A stretch of DNA of 64,000 nucleotides. Source: Cymbomonas tetramitiformis. Its lineage: Eukaryota > Chlorophyta > Pyramimonadophyceae > Pyramimonadales > Pyramimonadaceae. Under the pieces are notes generated by a model. That model did not search any database. It saw nothing but the letters and a program-made list of their open reading frames with translations, and had not been told where the DNA came from. The stretch is from the NCBI GenBank assembly GCA_001247695.2, contig LGRX02027115.1, forward strand, positions 1 through 64,000. The letters are read 5' to 3'. Shown here piece after piece: positions 53,247 through 63,844 of the stretch (the first letter of the stretch is position 1; every line of letters starts with the position of its first letter). The position numbers were made by a program, and so were the translations under genes.

Positions 53247-53850
53247 ATGAACGCAGAAGAATTGCCGCCAAAGCCAGCTAAAGCGAGCAAGACGCTTAGA
53301 GAGAAGTATAAGGACGCGAAGCGCTGATTGAAGAGAAGTTCAAAGGCGCATCCAAGACTGGGTGGACGCGCTGGGAAAGGACGTGGTTACGTCTTGTTTG
53401 ACCTTCAAGCATTTTAAGGCCAAGGCTCTGGAATTACATGGGAATGACTTCAACCTTACGTTCTTCTTTGGGAAGATCAAAACGAATAGCGCCCTTGCGT
53501 CCTACAGCTCCTACATCGTGAAGTATACCTGACTAAGCTGTGCACCATCGAAGACGACGAGAACACGCGTACGCAATCTCAATACGTAGCACAGATGTTT
53601 GCGCTCGTATTCAGAAGCTGGCGGACTACCCGAGAGGAGAAGTAGCACCTGGGAACATCGTAAACTGTGTCACATGTCTGCTGGAATTTGACCTCTACCT
53701 GCCTTTACTGGAAGCCTCAGCCTTAGAGGTAGCGAAGCTGGAGGGATCGGAAAACGACAACGCAGGCGACGCTGCTCCTGTGTACAAGGAAGCTGAGACG
53801 CAGCCCATTGCTTCGCCTTCTGCTCCTCTTTGGAGGAAACAATTAACATA
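53247..53850 (+). pseudogene. Frameshifted small protein gene (unknown family)
   Basis: ATG at 53,247 gives MNAEELPPKPAKASKTLREK then a stop, and protein-like sequence continues in other frames: ALIEEKF, DALGKDVVTSCLTFKHFKAK, ALELHGNDFNLTFFFGKIKT, NSALASYSSYIVKY, then CTIEDDENTRTQSQYVAQMF and EFDLYLPLLEASALEVAKLE to a TAG near 53,850. At least three frame changes are needed, so it is not functional as read. A perfect inverted repeat follows 17 bp after the end. Family not recognised. Confidence 0.55.
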
Positions 53851-53866
53851 GAGGTACTCTGGCTGA

Positions 53867-53944
53867 GACCAGAGCCTCCGGAAAGCGATTTTTTCACACT
53901 TAAGATCGATTTTTTATTTTCTGTAATAGTCCGGAGGCTCTGGT
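53867..53944. repeat. Perfect 15-bp inverted repeat downstream of pseudogene
   Basis: ACCAGAGCCTCCGGA at 53,867-53,881 and TCCGGAGGCTCTGGT at 53,930-53,944, separated by 48 bp containing T6 runs. A third partial copy (TTCCGAAGGCTCTGG) follows at about 53,975. It could be a transposon end or an RNA 3' hairpin. Confidence 0.8.
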
Positions 53945-54318
53945 ACTATTCGTAAGAGGCCCCCAAAAAGGTCTTCCGAAGGCTCTGGGATTTTCACCGT
54001 TCTGAGAATGGGTTATAAGAAGCAGAAGTTCTGCTTGGAGCGGGCTCAAAAAGTGAATTGGCTCGCCAGGAACGCAGACCAAAGGCGGTCCAGACCAGAC
54101 CGCTGTTGTCTGCAGATTGATGAATATAAAAAATTGCATAACTTTTGAATGCATTAGCCAATTTTGTTGATCCAACGAATATCCGTTACTAGATTCCGAC
54201 CCTCGTTTCGAATATGCGTGTGAAATTGGCATTTGTGCAACAGCCCACATCGGACTGTGTTTGATTTGTTACCAGCGAATTCACACACATGCACTATAAT
54301 GGTTTCCACTACAAAATA

Positions 54319-55135
54319 TTAAATACTTCTCCTTCCACGTTTACGACTTTGACTACCTTGTTCGGCGGTTGGTGCTATTGGCTCTGTCTTCCGCCTCTTC
54401 CTTTTATCTTTTTGTCCCTTCGCACTGCAAACATCACACTTGCCATCACAAGTCCCCTTTCGGATGCGGCTTGTATCTCCAAAATACATTGCTATCTTCT
54501 TATGGCGGCACATTCTCTTCTCGTCACAAAAATCTTTCATCACTTTCAATCGATCATGCCTTGCGTCCTGTGTTCGCACATCAGTAAAAGAGGATGCGAG
54601 CCCATTATAGTCATGTGGCGAGTATAGTAGCCGACACATACTGTCCTTCCCATCTCTGCCCGCTCGCCCTATCTCTTGTACACACCCATCAAGTGAATGC
54701 GCCATTGAATGATGCACAATCCACCGCACATTTTGTTTATCAATTTCCATACCAAAAGCTGTCGTCGCCACCACCACCTTGGTTTCCTCTTGCTTCCAGC
54801 TTAGGTACACCTCTGACCTTTCAAAGTCGCGTAGATCACCATGGAAAAACTTAGCTGGAATTTCTTGGGTGACTAACCATCCTGCCGACTTCTCACATTG
54901 ATCTTCGTACTACAATACATTATTCCCGACGTGGTTGCACCCGCTTCAGATTGTTCTAAGATGAATGCACGAACTTGTGACCATGACGCAGGTACTTTCA
55001 CCTCGGCCTCTTTAATCACCCCTTCATTCTTCTCAACGATCGAGATGTTCAAATTTGCACGTCCGCTAGATCCGATAAACTTGCTAGCTCTGGCCAATCT
55101 CAATGTTTTAACTTTGTCTTTTATCGTACTCTTAG
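54319..55135 (-). pseudogene. RecQ-family DNA helicase, 5'-truncated and frameshifted
   Basis: The minus strand carries the C-terminal half of a RecQ helicase. After ASKSTIKDKVKTLRLARAS and SSGRANLNISIVEK (end of RecA-like domain 1 and the linker) comes SGIMYCSTK, then a frame change near 54,895-54,912. The second frame reads CEKSAGWL, FFHGDLRDFER, VVVATTAFGMEIDKQNVRWI, SLDGCVQEIGRAGRDGKDSM (motifs V and VI), then the RecQ zinc site C-x19-C-x3-C-x2-C (MCRHKK...GTCDGKCDVC) and a Lys/Arg-rich tail. The Walker A and DEAH half is absent: upstream sequence switches into a tandem duplication at about 55,139. RecQ enzymes unwind DNA 3' to 5'; this copy cannot be active as read. Confidence 0.85.
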
Positions 55136-55138
55136 ATG

Positions 55139-55540
55139 CCCCCATGCACCCCCACATGCATATACGCCTCCACCAGATCCGACCCTATGTCGATACCGCT
55201 GGGTCCACGACCCTGTTCAGTTCCTCGACAATTTGTATGTAGGCGCTGCTGGCGCCACCCCTACCCCCACGCACCAAAATGCCCGCCACAGGCGGCTCGG
55301 CTGTCCAAATCAACTTTTGAAAAATGCTCATAACTCCTGATGCAACCCCCCCCCATACGTGCATATACACCCAACCATCCGACGACCCTATGCCGAGATC
55401 ACCGGGTTCCAAACCCTGTTCAGTTCCCCGACAATTTGTATGTAGGCGCTGCTGGCGCCACCCCTACCCCCACGCACCAAAATGCCCGCCACACGGCTTG
55501 GTTGTCCAAATCAACTTTTGAAAATGCTCCTAACTCCCCA
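55139..55540. repeat. Direct duplication, about 195 bp x2
   Basis: Two consecutive copies share CAATTTGTATGTAGGCGCTG, CACCCCTACCCCCACGCACC and CCAAATCAACTTTTGAAAA. The left copy abuts the truncated end of the RecQ fragment. Confidence 0.85.
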
Positions 55541-55805
55541 TGCCCCCCGAGCATATGCCATATTTTGGCTTGCCTTTATTATACAATATATTCAGGTTAC
55601 TCTATAACTCAATTCATTATCACCTTGACCTGCACCTAGGGTTTTCATGCCAACACTAAATTACAAACGTATCACAAGCAAGCTATAGCACATGCAAGTG
55701 CTTTAGTTTTGTACACGCAAGATAAGGACTAGAGGCACAAATAGCACCGTATGTGACGTTTCCACTCTTCAAGTTGAAGTTCTAGAAATTATATAGATTC
55801 ATTTG

Positions 55806-56125
55806 TATATATTCGCTCCTGTGGTCATAGCACACCCCCAAATCCTTTCAAGCATCTCAAAACAACCCCACATAGGTATGCATAAGTCAAATAAATATGC
55901 ATAAGGAACCCTTCCATAAAGTCCGCACCTCCATCGCTGCCTAATGGCTAAAGATTTGGGTGTGCCACACTTCACAAATTTATACCGCAATCGCGCCTGC
56001 ACGCATATTGCACCCCAAATACCTTTCAGGCATCTCCAAACATCCCCCCATACGTTCGAAACACGCAACGTACTGAGAATAAGGAACCACTGAAAAAAAT
56101 CCGCACCTCCATCCCTGTCCCACAA
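55806..56125. repeat. Diverged direct duplication, about 180 bp x2
   Basis: 55,806-55,940 and 55,990-56,125 share the order CACCCC(C)AAAT(A/C)CTTTCA-GCATCTC-AAACA-CCCCATA, then AAGGAACC and TCCGCACCTCCATC. Identity is moderate. Confidence 0.7.
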
Positions 56126-56164
56126 CTCAACGTGATATCAACATTTTATGCCGACTCACGCTTA

Positions 56165-56700
56165 CGCCTTCACCACTCTGCCCAGCAGCACCTCTTCTGC
56201 TGCCGAAAAACTGGCTTATCGTACGACGTTTTTGACCTGACCGACGTTTTCCTCGTCAAAATTCACCCCAATTTGACCTTAACGTCGACGGATTTGGTTA
56301 ATAAAAGAAAAGTTACGTTTTTACTTCCAAACCCAAACTCTTTGGCTTCCAGATTTCTGCAGCGCAGTGGTTATGGCCTCGCGCCGCCCCAGCGAGCGCG
56401 CATGGCCGCGATGCAAGCTGCAGTAACTTTACTTCGACTTCGACATTTTACCACTGGTTACGGCCTGGTGGTGCCTGGTGGTGCTTATGCACCACACGCT
56501 AAACTTCGCTCCAACGTTTTCTACATCGACAACAACACCATGGACTTTGCGTCTGACATCGACTTCGCCTCTCCGCATTCTCCACTTCCGCCCCACCCGT
56601 CCTTTGGGATGCCGTCATCTGGTGGTGCGTGGTGGTGTTATCACCACCGCCCACTCCCACTCCGATTCCCCAATCTTCGCCTTTGCTGAGTGCGACGCGT
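56165..56700 (+). repeat. R3 element, forward copy
   Basis: About 0.5 kb; aligns with the reverse complement of 58,630-59,140. Landmarks include CAGCAGCACC(T/C)CTTCTGC, TTGGCTTATC, GTTTTCC(T/C)CG, CCTGGTGGTG, CGCCTCTCCGCATTCTCC and GTCATCTGGTGGTG. A 185-codon frame runs through it, but the other copy does not preserve the whole frame. A partial third copy of its right part lies inverted at about 57,360-57,500. Confidence 0.75.
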
Positions 56701-57359
56701 CCATTGCGCACGCTCACCGCATCTTTCGCCTCTCACCGTCTCGCCATCTCTGCACCGACGAGTTTCTTTCGGTGGTGCCAGACCACTTGCCGTTGTGGCC
56801 TCGCACAGGCGTTGGTTGATTGTTCGACATTGCAGAGATAGACTGCGGGCCCCAAACCCTGAATGCCACATCGTGCTTAGAAATGTAGAGTGCTTAGTGC
56901 CGCAGTGCCTCACTGCTTCTAGCTGGGTCGGTAATTATGGCCCCTAGATGTAACTCTAACATTTCTTCCTAGCCGCCTGCCCGGGTAGTGTACCGGCTGG
57001 CCCTAGCTACCTGCAGTGCACCTCCCTCCTTCGGGGTGAGGTGGTGAGTCATGGGATTGCCAACTTTCTCCCCCCATAAGGGGGGAGCAGTGGTGCCCCC
57101 TGTGTCACCCCTCGCCTGGTAGGATGTCACTTGCAGTGCTGCCTGTTTGCTCCGCGCGTGGCATGGTCCCGCCAGCTTAAAGTCCGTCTATCTTTTGTTA
57201 TATCTGAATTTAGCCGAGAACGAAACCGACGAAACCCTACCACGCTGCATTTTCACTGTCAGTGACAAGCATATATATCACACATATATGCTTTCACATC
57301 ATGGTGATGAATGTTGGTGGCGGCGGTGTTCTCGATGATGGTGTAGGCCGAGCGCCGCC

Positions 57360-57500
57360 GGAGCGTTAAAAAGTCACCCAACACCCGTGCGAGGCCACAG
57401 GTGCAAGCGGCCCAACACCATCGAAGGAAAGGCATCCGTGCTGGGAGGGCGAGATGGCGAGGGGCGGAAAATGAGGTGAGTGCGCACAACGAACGCGCCG
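57360..57500 (-). repeat. R3-related fragment (inverted)
   Basis: The complement resembles 56,700-56,830 (CGCCATCTC, TTTC(C/T)TTCG(A/G)TGGTG, GTGGCCTCGCAC(A/G)GG(C/T)GTTGG). Confidence 0.6.
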
Positions 57501-57539
57501 GACTGCTATGCAGCCAGGAGATAATAAGAAAAGTAATAA

Positions 57540-57830
57540 GCTGTGATATCTCAGACTCAAACTGAGATCTCCGAAGGTATTCTTCGGCGCTCTTTGTCGA
57601 GCTAATATCACAAACGCAGACGTTTCAACACGCAAGCTTACGACGGAATCAACTGTGGTCCTAAACTCACAGAAGATTCTGTGAACCCAAAGCTTCGGGC
57701 ATACAGCGATCGGTCGGCAAGAGCTAAAAAAGCTAGCAGGAAGCTGAGAAGTGTGGCAACTCAGACTTTAACTGAGATCTTTGGAAGCCATTTCCAGCGC
57801 TCTTTTTTTAGTTCCTGCCTGGAAGGAAAG
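57540..57830. repeat. Pair of short hairpin-containing repeats
   Basis: TCAGACTCAAACTGAGATCT (about 57,550) and TCAGACTTTAACTGAGATCT (about 57,758) begin two related stretches of about 60 bp that both reach GCGCTCTTT. Each start can form a CTCAG/CTGAG hairpin. Confidence 0.65.
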
Positions 57831-57911
57831 CAGTCTTTTCCAGCTTCAGTCAGGGCGTTGCGCGTGCCGAGCGCGAATCAATTGGCCCGTTTAAATTTCA
57901 GGAAAAGAACA

Positions 57912-58248
57912 TCAAAGAATCGAAATTAAAGGAGAAAGAAGACACCTACAGGCTGCGAAATGGCGAAGTGTATGGCGCTCTGTGTGGTTTCGGACGTTGT
58001 TTGCTCGAAGGAGCAGGAAACAGAGACATCCTGACATGACTCCCCAAATCAGCGACATAACAAAGACACGGTTAAACAATGGCAAGGCTAATAATCCGCC
58101 TGTCAACCTAGACAAACAGAAACACGTGCACGCAAAGGCAAGACGACACTTGCACGAAAGTGGTGGCAAATATGCACCCAGTGAGCTGGGGGACATTCTA
58201 CGAAAGATGGCATCAAGTGCACGCAAAATGATTGGTCGATTGCACTGA
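57912..58248 (+). other. Open frame without recognisable homology
   Basis: A plus-strand frame reads KWRSVWRSVWFRTLFARRSR, then ITKTRLNNGKANNPPVNLDK and GGKYAPSELGDILRKMASSA to a TGA at 58,246. Basic N-terminal part, helical C-terminal part. It lies between the R3 copies and could be a remnant gene of a mobile unit. An alternative frame just upstream (NGEVYGALCGFGRCLLEGAG) is also protein-like. Confidence 0.25.
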
Positions 58249-58629
58249 TTCCATCTCAAATTCCATCAGGATCCGACATGGATGCACAGATGGACAGCGC
58301 AAGCTGTACAACCATTTGGAACGCAAGAAACCGGTCACCAACAAATATATATCTCAGCTGACGTCGCATTAATTCATTTTATTAAGAGAAATATATATGA
58401 CCGACAGATTCAATTGTTTTTCATCTAATGGCACGTCGGGTTCGGGCGATACAAGTACCAGATATGCTGATGTGGTATCAGATCGAGTCCACAGACGTCC
58501 ACAGCGAAGTACTCTCTCCTTTTGTGCCAGCAGTAGAAACCCGACAGTGGTCATAACGGAAGGGTATTGGGGTCTCCTGTCATAGTCGATTTACTCAATT
58601 AAATGCAGGGCGTCGCGCGTCATGTGCAT

Positions 58630-59140
58630 ACAACAAAGGCGAAGATCGAGGAACTGGAATGGGAGTGGGCAGTGATGATAACACCACCACACACCACCAG
58701 ATGACGGCCAAGGGATGCGTCGGGTGAAAGCGGAGAATGCGGAGAGGCGAGGTTGTAGGAGTCAAAGTCCTTGTCGCTCGTCGATCAAGTCGAAAATGTC
58801 GGAGTCGAGGTCGGTGCTTGGCGAACAAGCACCACCAGACACCACCAGGTCGCAGCCAAGGGTAAGATGGTGTCGACGTAGTCGTAAAGATACCAACGTT
58901 GCACGTATAGCGGCCATACGCAACCGCTGGTGTGAGGTGGCCATGGCCACAGGCTGCAGACTGCAGAATCTGCAAACCCAATGATAGGGTTCCCAAGCGA
59001 AAAAATAACTTTTCGTAAAATTGACAATTTCCAATGACGAAAAAGCCAATTTAGGGTAGATTTTCGCGGGGAAAACGCCAGTCGGTTCAAATATGTCGTG
59101 TGATAAGCCAATTTTCCTGCAGAAGGGGTGCTGCTGGCCA
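58630..59140 (-). repeat. R3 element, inverted copy
   Basis: Reverse complement aligns to 56,165-56,700 over about 500 bp with many substitutions and small indels. With the forward copy it brackets about 1.9 kb. Terminal sequences do not match exactly, so this may be two independent insertions rather than terminal inverted repeats. Confidence 0.75.
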
Positions 59141-59719
59141 GAGCCGTAAACTGGGTATAAAAGCGGTCGTAAAAGCGGATGGGTAAAGCGGTGCTCAAGT
59201 AAGAGCGAGGTCCTCGTAGAATTCGTTGAGCTACGCGGCCGTGTAAAGCGGTAAACCGGAAAACCGGTAAAGCCGTAAAGCGGCAATTACGCAAGCGCGA
59301 AAACGGAGTAAAGCGGGAGCTATAAGGGCGCAACCCGATCCTCGTCAGCGAATCCTAATGAGCTACAAATAAAGCGTGCCATGGTCCCATAACCTGATGA
59401 AGAAACATATATAATATGTAATATATGTATGTTCATTGTGACAGAGAAAACAGCGGAACGAACGAACTAAGATAGATAAAACAACGGATGTCTGGGGTTT
59501 TAGCTATCGTGGACGGTCGCGGATCGGAGCGGTGACAGGTGAAAACATGACCAAATGGCAAGGCACTCAGGTCGAGGGGTGAAACTAGGAGGGACCATAC
59601 CTGTGTCTAAGTAGTCGCTCGTCGCGACTACGAATCGCGGACAACCCGAAATGCGTCTAATCGCGCGACTAATCATGGCTGCTCGGGGCCCCACATTGTT
59701 AAGAATTTAGTCGCGACCG

Positions 59720-59944
59720 ATGAGTTATCGCGACATCGGAGGTTCGGAGCGTCACACAGCACGAATAACACAGCCGAACGAAGTGAAAGATGAACACGAC
59801 AGGGACACATCAGTTCTCAACATATCACTTCATACTTCACCGACCATCATGGCAGCAGCAACCCCGGCCACACCTGTGCTCACACGACCCGACCGCGCTG
59901 ATGACACCAAGTTCGTGTGGTGGTTTGTGAGGGTGATTGATCCG
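59720..59944 (+). pseudogene. Possible gag-like N-terminal fragment cut by an LTR-like sequence
   Basis: An open frame contains MAAATPATPVLTRPDRADDT then KFVWWFVRVIDP, and stops making sense exactly where a 63-bp LTR-like sequence begins (59,945). The protein-like part is short, so the assignment to a retroelement is inference from position only. Confidence 0.3.
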
Positions 59945-60007
59945 TGCTGGAATAGTCACACCGACTGATTATGTGACTCTTCCCGTAGTAGTGTTTGTGA
60001 CTGTCAC
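59945..60007 (+). repeat. 63-bp LTR 5'-end fragment
   Basis: TGCTGGAATAGTCACACCGA through GTTTGTGACTGTCAC is identical, bar one base, to the first 63 bp of the LTR at 63,110. After 60,007 the sequences diverge completely, so this is a truncated LTR or a junction left by recombination. Confidence 0.8.
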
Positions 60008-60519
60008 CCGAACCAGAACCCTAACTGTTTATGCCCATATAACGGGTTAACTTATCAACTTTATTACATTCTGAGAAAACTATCACTGAGTGAATGTATC
60101 CCGGGTCTTAGGGGTATATCCAACAGGTTTGGACCCACGCACTCTTTATTTAGACACTGCGAATTTTAGCCATGTCTGGCTAAACAGCGACGCTTGCATG
60201 AGATGGAGTGAGGGGCTCCACTAGAGGCGCGGCGGGGCGGTATGGCCTAGCTGATGTCTGGTTGATTGGATTTACGGGAAGCTTGTGCACGAGGCGGACT
60301 TCATTTTCCTCGCTACGCGTTGGTTGACGTTGGAAATTTTGGTCGGATCCGACACCACTTTCCTTGGCCGCGTCACTCTGCATCCACATGCACGTGGGGA
60401 GATTTTTACGCCACAGCTTTCCCTTGCTTTCCTCGACAACCGCATTACGACTTTTGGCCGCCGCTCCTTCCGCACCTCGTCCCATTTTCCCTCACTTCGT
60501 CTCTACAGTCTCTTTTATC

Positions 60520-62892
60520 ATGGTTGCGACTAGATTGACTTCGAGTATGGCGTCACGCCGACGTTCTCTAGCGACGATTTTCGACTCGGCTGCCGCCCGT
60601 AATTCGGCGACGCCGGATACGCCGGCACCTGCTGGTGTTCCGGCTGCGAACTCCCACCGCTCAGGCAGTTTTCCCGGCGGGGGTTCGCTCATTGACCCGT
60701 GAGCGCTTCGACGAGAGCGTAGCGAAGCACGTCATCCGAAAATGTTTCCGTGAGAAGCATGAACGATTCACCGGCACTGAGTCCAACGCGCAGGTGCTCC
60801 TCGCGAAGCTGGTGCCTGTCCTCCAGGAGGCATTCGAGGCACAGGACGTTTTATTTGCGCCGCTTTTCGACTTGGAGGACTCCACGTTGGCCGTCCGCTC
60901 CGAGGCCAACAAATTGCTATTTTCAACTCTCGAGCTCATCGTGTGACCCGCCTCTCCGGCGGGGGACTGGCTCGAGGCGTTGGCCGCGTCGCACCCGCTG
61001 GATGGCAAGCGGGTCTTGCTGGAGTTCGCACGTCGTCTGCTGGACTCCGGTGCACCCTTTCAGGGTACATCGGACCTCCTTGGCGTCCGCTTCAAGGCCC
61101 ACACCGACCCGTCGGAGTCCGTCACGGACTTCAACGCGGCCTTGCGGTCCGCGAGGAGGAGGAACACGCTGGACGATGACGATGTGAAGGAGCTCTTTAT
61201 TACGGCGCTGGATCATGTGTTCTACGCGCCGGTGGTGTCACGGCTGTTCACGCACCAGCAGCGGGCGGCCGTCGACCTCTTGACCGTGCAGCAATGGGTG
61301 ATCGAGTGCTACGCCCGACACGTCCAGGCCGGAACGCACACTGCCACACGTACCCTGCCCGCAGCGGCCGTGACCACCGACGGGGACAGCTCGCAGCTAT
61401 CCGACCTCACGGCCATCATCCTCGACGTGAAGCGGCAGATGAAGATCTTGACGGACAAGGTCAACGGCAAGGGGTTTACCCCGCGGGCGGACAAGAACAA
61501 GATCGGCAACGGAGGAGGCGGCTCCGGTGTACGGTTTGCGGCTGGTGACCTCCCGGCTGGGGGGAACTGGCGTCGCAGTCGCATGGGAAGAAGCGCGTTG
61601 TCTTTCACAAGGGCAACGGCGACTTCGTCCCGTTTTGCGGGAATTCTGCATGCAAGAAGGACGACGCGCGCCACTGGCACCGCGACTGCCCGTATGGCGG
61701 CAAGACCGGCGCTGGGGGAAGCTTCCACAACTTCTCCCTCGGTGGCATCGAGAACGACTTACTGGCGGAGCAGTTCCAGGCGGCGATGCACGAGCACGAC
61801 GGCGAGAGATTCGACGCGCTCTGCCTTCTGGCGGGGGGGGGCAAGCCGGAGATGCTTGACGGCGTTTCGGCATGTGCCTTCGGGCTCGAGCCGGAGCGGG
61901 AAGCTGGTGCGTTGCAGGACTTCCTGCCCTACTGCCAGCCTGTTACCCACGCATGGGGGGCTTCACAGTAGGTGGTGTGGCAAGCGGGATCTCGGCTGTC
62001 GTTTGCACGCATGTCCGCGAGGACGCACCGCCGGCGCCACCGCCGGCGGCAATCACGCATGTCTACCCTGACGAATCGGATGCGTCCGACGACGGTGTCG
62101 TGCTGCCGGTGGACCCCATGCACGCGCACGAGCCCGACCTCTGCTTTGCGGACAGGATCGCGCAGATGGGTGGGCTTTCGATCACAGCTGAGGGCAAGGA
62201 CTTGGCAATGCGGTACATGCACGCTGAGTCGGAGACCGACTCTTACGACAGCGATGTGGACGAGTATGCTGCTGGGTATGACCCTACTGACGGTGAGGAT
62301 GCAGTTCTGCAGCCTCCAGCACCTCGTCAGGGATGCGGTACACCGCCTTGGGGGTTTGGCCGCTCTTCGGCAATTGTTGTGATGGTGTGTGCACTCTTTT
62401 GTGTTTGCGTCACCGCGGCGCCACTCTTAGCTCCGACTCTTGACGAGGCATGCGCACCGGGCCACACCGGCCCGCCCGGAGGTCGGTGGTGCTGCTGAGG
62501 TGACCGCAAGCACATCTACATTGACTTTTACGGCTTTGACGTGCTACGAGGCCGGCTTGGACGCTGCGGCACCGGCTGCTATTCCACCGCGCCGGCACGG
62601 CCGACACCATGCTCGGCAGGGGCTTCATAATGCGAACATTGGGCTTTATGTCCCGGTACACCCGCCCCCTCCACCGCTGCACTGGGATGCTCCACCGTCA
62701 CCGGATTATTCGCCGGGACCTACTACAGACGAGGAGGAGGGGGAAGGTCCGTCACACGGCGATCGAAACTTTTCAGATTTCTTCTGTGACTCCACGAATG
62801 ATTCGATCACGGCATCGGCAACTTCAATTTACGGCACTATGACTGTGCTGCGGGCTACCATAGTAGCAGTGCAACCGCCAACTAGTGGCTAG
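60520..62892 (+). pseudogene. Retrotransposon gag-like gene, multiple frameshifts
   Basis: ATG at 60,520 (MVATRLTSSMASRRRSLATI). Protein-like sequence then shifts frame near 60,680, runs through RERFDESVAKHVIRKC to an in-frame TGA at 60,944, and continues in the same frame (DWLEALAASHPLDGKRVLLE; FTHQQRAAVDLLTVQQWVIE). It shifts again near a G6 run at about 61,561 into a zinc-knuckle-like motif C-x4-C-x6-H-x4-C (61,636-61,689, in FVPFCGNSACKKDDARHWHR), again at a G6 run near 61,955, and at about 62,450. No reverse transcriptase or integrase is seen. Helical capsid-like region followed by a knuckle is the gag layout; copia-type by the neighbouring LTR. Probably dead, or a consensus damaged by homopolymer errors. 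Confidence 0.6.
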
Positions 62893-63109
62893 GAAGTTCA
62901 TCATGCCGCTCCTGCACAGTGAATTTGACCGTAGCTGTATGTGCAGAGGGGTTCGTTGACGGACCGGTTTCAGATTTTCAACTCTTGACTGGGAACAACC
63001 CTGCTGCCAGAAAGGACAGGCCTTCCCCTAGAACTCAGTTTCCACCGCTCTAGATGGTGTTTGTTCAAGGGTTACAACTTCGACTGCCCGGTCACCACAC
63101 TAGGTGGTG

Positions 63110-63831
63110 TGCTGGAATAGTCACACCGACTGATTATGTGACTCTTCCCGTAGTATTGTTTGTGACTGTCACTGTACTAGGGTGTATCGCGAGTCAGACG
63201 AGAGACAGTCGTGTCTGAATGACGAGTGACAGCACCAGTGACAGTCACCAGTATGACCGCGAGGTATGACAAGGGTGACTGACAGCTTGTGACTTTTTGA
63301 ACATCTGCAACCACAGCAGATCAGGTTGAGAGAATTGGTGGGAAACCATTCCAGAAATGGGGGGGGAACCATTTTATATTCAAACAGCCACACAGATCTG
63401 GAGGGAAACCAGGAGAGTCCCAGATCTTGCCACATCATCAGATCTATGACTATTCAGTAATTCAGAGCAGAGATCACTGTATGACTGGCAGCTACAGCCC
63501 AAGGGCCAAATGACAAGACCTGTCAGAAGATATGTGAACAGGAAGTGACTGAGCATGTGACTGTCGAATTCGGATGAGATCTGAGGGAATTCGAGTCGAC
63601 ATGTTACTACTTAAAGAGCTGAACAAGCTCTCATGTCAGTTTTTGAATTAGTTACACATTGGCACTGACCTCTGGTGTCTTGTAACTTCAAACAGTGAAA
63701 GTTCATCTAAGTATAAAGAAATATCCGACAGTATACAAAGTATTCCGATATCAACCTATGGTCCCTGTACCATATTCCCTGTAAGTGTTACTTGCACCCT
63801 TGTGAGACTGGTTCAGTCCTCACAACCGAAC
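63110..63831 (+). mobile_element. LTR of a retrotransposon (5' LTR of the element running off the right edge)
   Basis: Begins TGCTGGAATAGTCACACCGA and ends ...CAACCGAACA, with TG...CA termini, about 722 bp. It is followed at once by a primer-binding-like ACTGGTATCAGCG. TATA-like TATAAAG occurs near 63,712. Its first 63 bp recur at 59,945. The matching 3' LTR would lie outside the window. Confidence 0.7.
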
Positions 63832-63832
63832 A

Positions 63833-63844
63833 ACTGGTATCAGC
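63833..63844 (+). promoter_or_regulatory. Primer binding site (initiator tRNA-Met type)
   Basis: TGGTATCAGCGT directly follows the LTR end. TGGTATCAGAG is the usual primer-binding sequence of copia and many plant/algal LTR elements, complementary to the 3' end of initiator tRNA-Met. Confidence 0.7.

Noticed and set aside
59945..63831. One intact LTR retrotransposon
   Set aside because: The left LTR matches for only 63 bp, no reverse transcriptase or integrase is present, and the right LTR is followed by a primer binding site.
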